Part shown: positions 50,043-51,240 of the stretch, piece by piece
How the letters are laid out: every line of letters starts with the position of its first letter
Position numbering within the stretch: the first letter of the stretch is position 1
Virus record (IMG/VR): IMGVR_UViG_3300042896_000697
Span: 1 to 51,240 of that record
Length of the DNA stretch: 51,240 nt
Origin: a virus
Strand: one strand, 5' to 3'
Made by a program: the position numbers and the translations under genes
The notes under the pieces: generated by a model
The model's database searches: none
What the model was told of the DNA's origin: nothing
What the model saw: the letters and a program-made list of their open reading frames with translations, nothing else

Positions 50043-50489
50043 TTAATTGTTACATTCCGCTAATTGAGTTCTTAGGGCATTAATTTTACTTTCGACTTCA
50101 TCAAGCCACCCATTATCAGTTTTTAAGATAGCTTCACGTTGTCTTCGTGGTGTGACTGAATCTTCAAGTAACTCAATATCAGTTTTAATTTTAACTTTTT
50201 GATCTTCAATCTTTTGCGCCTGCGCTTGAGCAAGAACCTCGCCTTCTAACGGCACAATATTCCATGACTGTTGATAAAGCGAATCGTTTATTTTAATAGG
50301 ATTACCTTCAATAATCGTTTCTGAATAGTCATCAAAAACTGGTTTATCTGAAAGAATGTAATCAGCAATAACTGCATTATTAGAAATAGAAAAAGGGATG
50401 CTAATTCCGTCGCATATAAATGCGTCATCAACCACTTCGATAGTAGAAAATTCACCTAATGCTTGTGTATTAGATATTAAATAAGGCAT
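50043..50489 (-). CDS. tail-fibre-associated hypothetical (possible assembly chaperone)
   Basis: 148 residues from the ATG at 50489, which overlaps the stop of the upstream gene (TAATG); an earlier in-frame start is at 50549 but lies inside that gene. The C-terminal half is a coiled coil (LAQAQAQKIEDQKVKIKTDIE) ending TPRRQREAILKTDNG and LDEVESKINALRTQL. This tail occurs in phage proteins encoded next to fibres. Function inferred from position. Confidence 0.5.
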   Translation of the reverse strand: MPYLISNTQALGEFSTIEVVDDAFICDGISIPFSISNNAVIADYILSDKPVFDDYSETIIEGNPIKINDSLYQQSWNIVPLEGEVLAQAQAQKIEDQKVKIKTDIELLEDSVTPRRQREAILKTDNGWLDEVESKINALRTQLAECNN

Positions 50490-51240
50490 TATAGTACCCC
50501 TTCTATTTTGAAAATTGTAGATGCTTTCGTTGTGCTTGAATAAAACCAAGATTCATTATCGCCAAATCCTTGAGTTGGAAGTTTATCACCGCTTGTTGGG
50601 AAATAAGGTAGACTTCTAAATGCCGCGTAATCATTTTCACCGTAGACTGCATCTGAACTAGGATACATTCCAAAACTACCCATCAAAGAAATAGTAGTTG
50701 ACCCAATTTGTAAATTATAACCATAGCGATATTCAGTTGAAGTACTGTTATAAGGAATCAGATAAGGTGAGCCTGTTACTTTAGTTGCTATCGCTTTATG
50801 AGAAACAAAAACAGGACTGCTACCAGTGCAATCGAGAACAATTCGAGTTGTCGATCCTAGAGAATTTGAATTTTGAAGCAATACATTTATAGCACTGAGT
50901 GACGTTGGATTACGCAATATAAATGAACCATTATAAAAAGAAAGACTATTGGCAGGTATTGGTAATTCAGTTCCTCTACTTGCTGTACCACTTGTATCAG
51001 TTAAGATATTTGCATAAGCCGATGAATTTGATGCTCCTGCAATAACAAGTGTCTTATTTGATGTTAGTGGGATAAAATCCAGATTAGAATGAGAATCAAA
51101 CGACATACTAGGCATCGTAATAACTGATACCGCTTCTGTAACACCAGTTAATTTAAAAATTGCGGCTTTAAACGAACTGTTATTATGAAATACAATGATA
51201 TTACCATTAGCATTCATATAACCTTTAGTAAGATAATATG
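50489..51240 (-). CDS. structural protein, 5' part outside window
   Basis: Frame open to the window edge upstream of the Met at 51217 (YYLTKGY precedes), so the start is missing. Visible 250 residues are Ser/Asn/Thr-rich beta strands (NIIVFHNNSSFKAAIFKLTG, FIPLTSNKTLVIAGASNSS) as in receptor-binding fibres or appendage proteins. Its position just upstream of a possible assembly chaperone supports a tail-fibre role. No family recognised. Confidence 0.55.
   Translation of the reverse strand, partial: YYLTKGYMNANGNIIVFHNNSSFKAAIFKLTGVTEAVSVITMPSMSFDSHSNLDFIPLTSNKTLVIAGASNSSAYANILTDTSGTASRGTELPIPANSLSFYNGSFILRNPTSLSAINVLLQNSNSLGSTTRIVLDCTGSSPVFVSHKAIATKVTGSPYLIPYNSTSTEYRYGYNLQIGSTTISLMGSFGMYPSSDAVYGENDYAAFRSLPYFPTSGDKLPTQGFGDNESWFYSSTTKASTIFKIEGVL

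Noticed and set aside
1-51240. CRISPR arrays or prophage attachment sites
   Set aside because: No regularly spaced repeats, integrase or tRNA-truncating repeat was seen; the gene set is that of a lytic T4-like phage.

Overview
This window is part of the genome of a T4-like myovirus (tailed phage, Caudoviricetes). Nearly every gene lies on the minus strand and is recognisable by T4 numbering: replication genes 41, uvsX, 43, 62, 44, 45; recombination genes 46, 47, uvsW, uvsY; regulators regA and 55; and the structural run 23-22-21-20-19-18-17-16-15-14-13. The DNA is strongly AT-rich. hsp20, a dCMP deaminase, a deformylase-like gene, short gp62 and several sugar-handling genes resemble the marine and freshwater T4-like phages (cyanophage or pelagiphage type) more than coliphage T4. 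The host cannot be named from sequence alone.

Layout in + coordinates. 1-5467: a sugar operon with a GHMP sugar kinase, an NDP-sugar 4,6-dehydratase and five glycosyltransferase-like genes. 5467-17379: replication, including a DNA polymerase gene interrupted in its motif B by an ORF-less group I intron (10674-10924). 17419-20390: nine tRNAs (Gly, CAT-anticodon probably Ile2, Trp, Glu, His, Leu, Asn, Pro, Thr) mixed with a lipoprotein, dNMP kinase and a glycosyltransferase. 20510-29820: recombination and late-sigma genes. 30522-35043: a plus-strand island holding a TET/JBP-type dioxygenase and a TET-associated glycosyltransferase. 35101-51240: capsid, packaging and tail genes.

The main discoveries are these. 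(1) Gene 46 is fractured. Its two halves end and begin in an atypically split intein (26-residue N part, 124-residue C part) inserted inside the Walker A loop, with a free-standing PD-(D/E)XK-like homing endonuclease and a T4-type late promoter between the halves. (2) A probable DNA hypermodification pair (TET/JBP oxygenase plus glycosyltransferase) carries C-terminal tails that resemble the DNA polymerase's clamp-binding tail, which suggests modification coupled to the gp45 sliding clamp. (3) A peptide deformylase homologue has lost all of its metal ligands. (4) A structured 280-bp intergenic region next to gene 55 has a divergent promoter and may encode a small RNA.

The window is dense in selfish DNA: one group I intron, one split intein, an HNH gene, a GIY-YIG gene, a T5orf172-type gene, two intact EDxHD (Vsr-like) endonuclease genes and a deleted remnant of a third. 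Regulation is legible. Nine sigma70-type promoters share a T[T/G]CTT[G/T]AC -35 region, an exact 17-bp spacer and TATAAT. T4 late promoters (TATAAATA) precede genes 13, 14, 18, 19, 22, a baseplate gene and several endonuclease genes.
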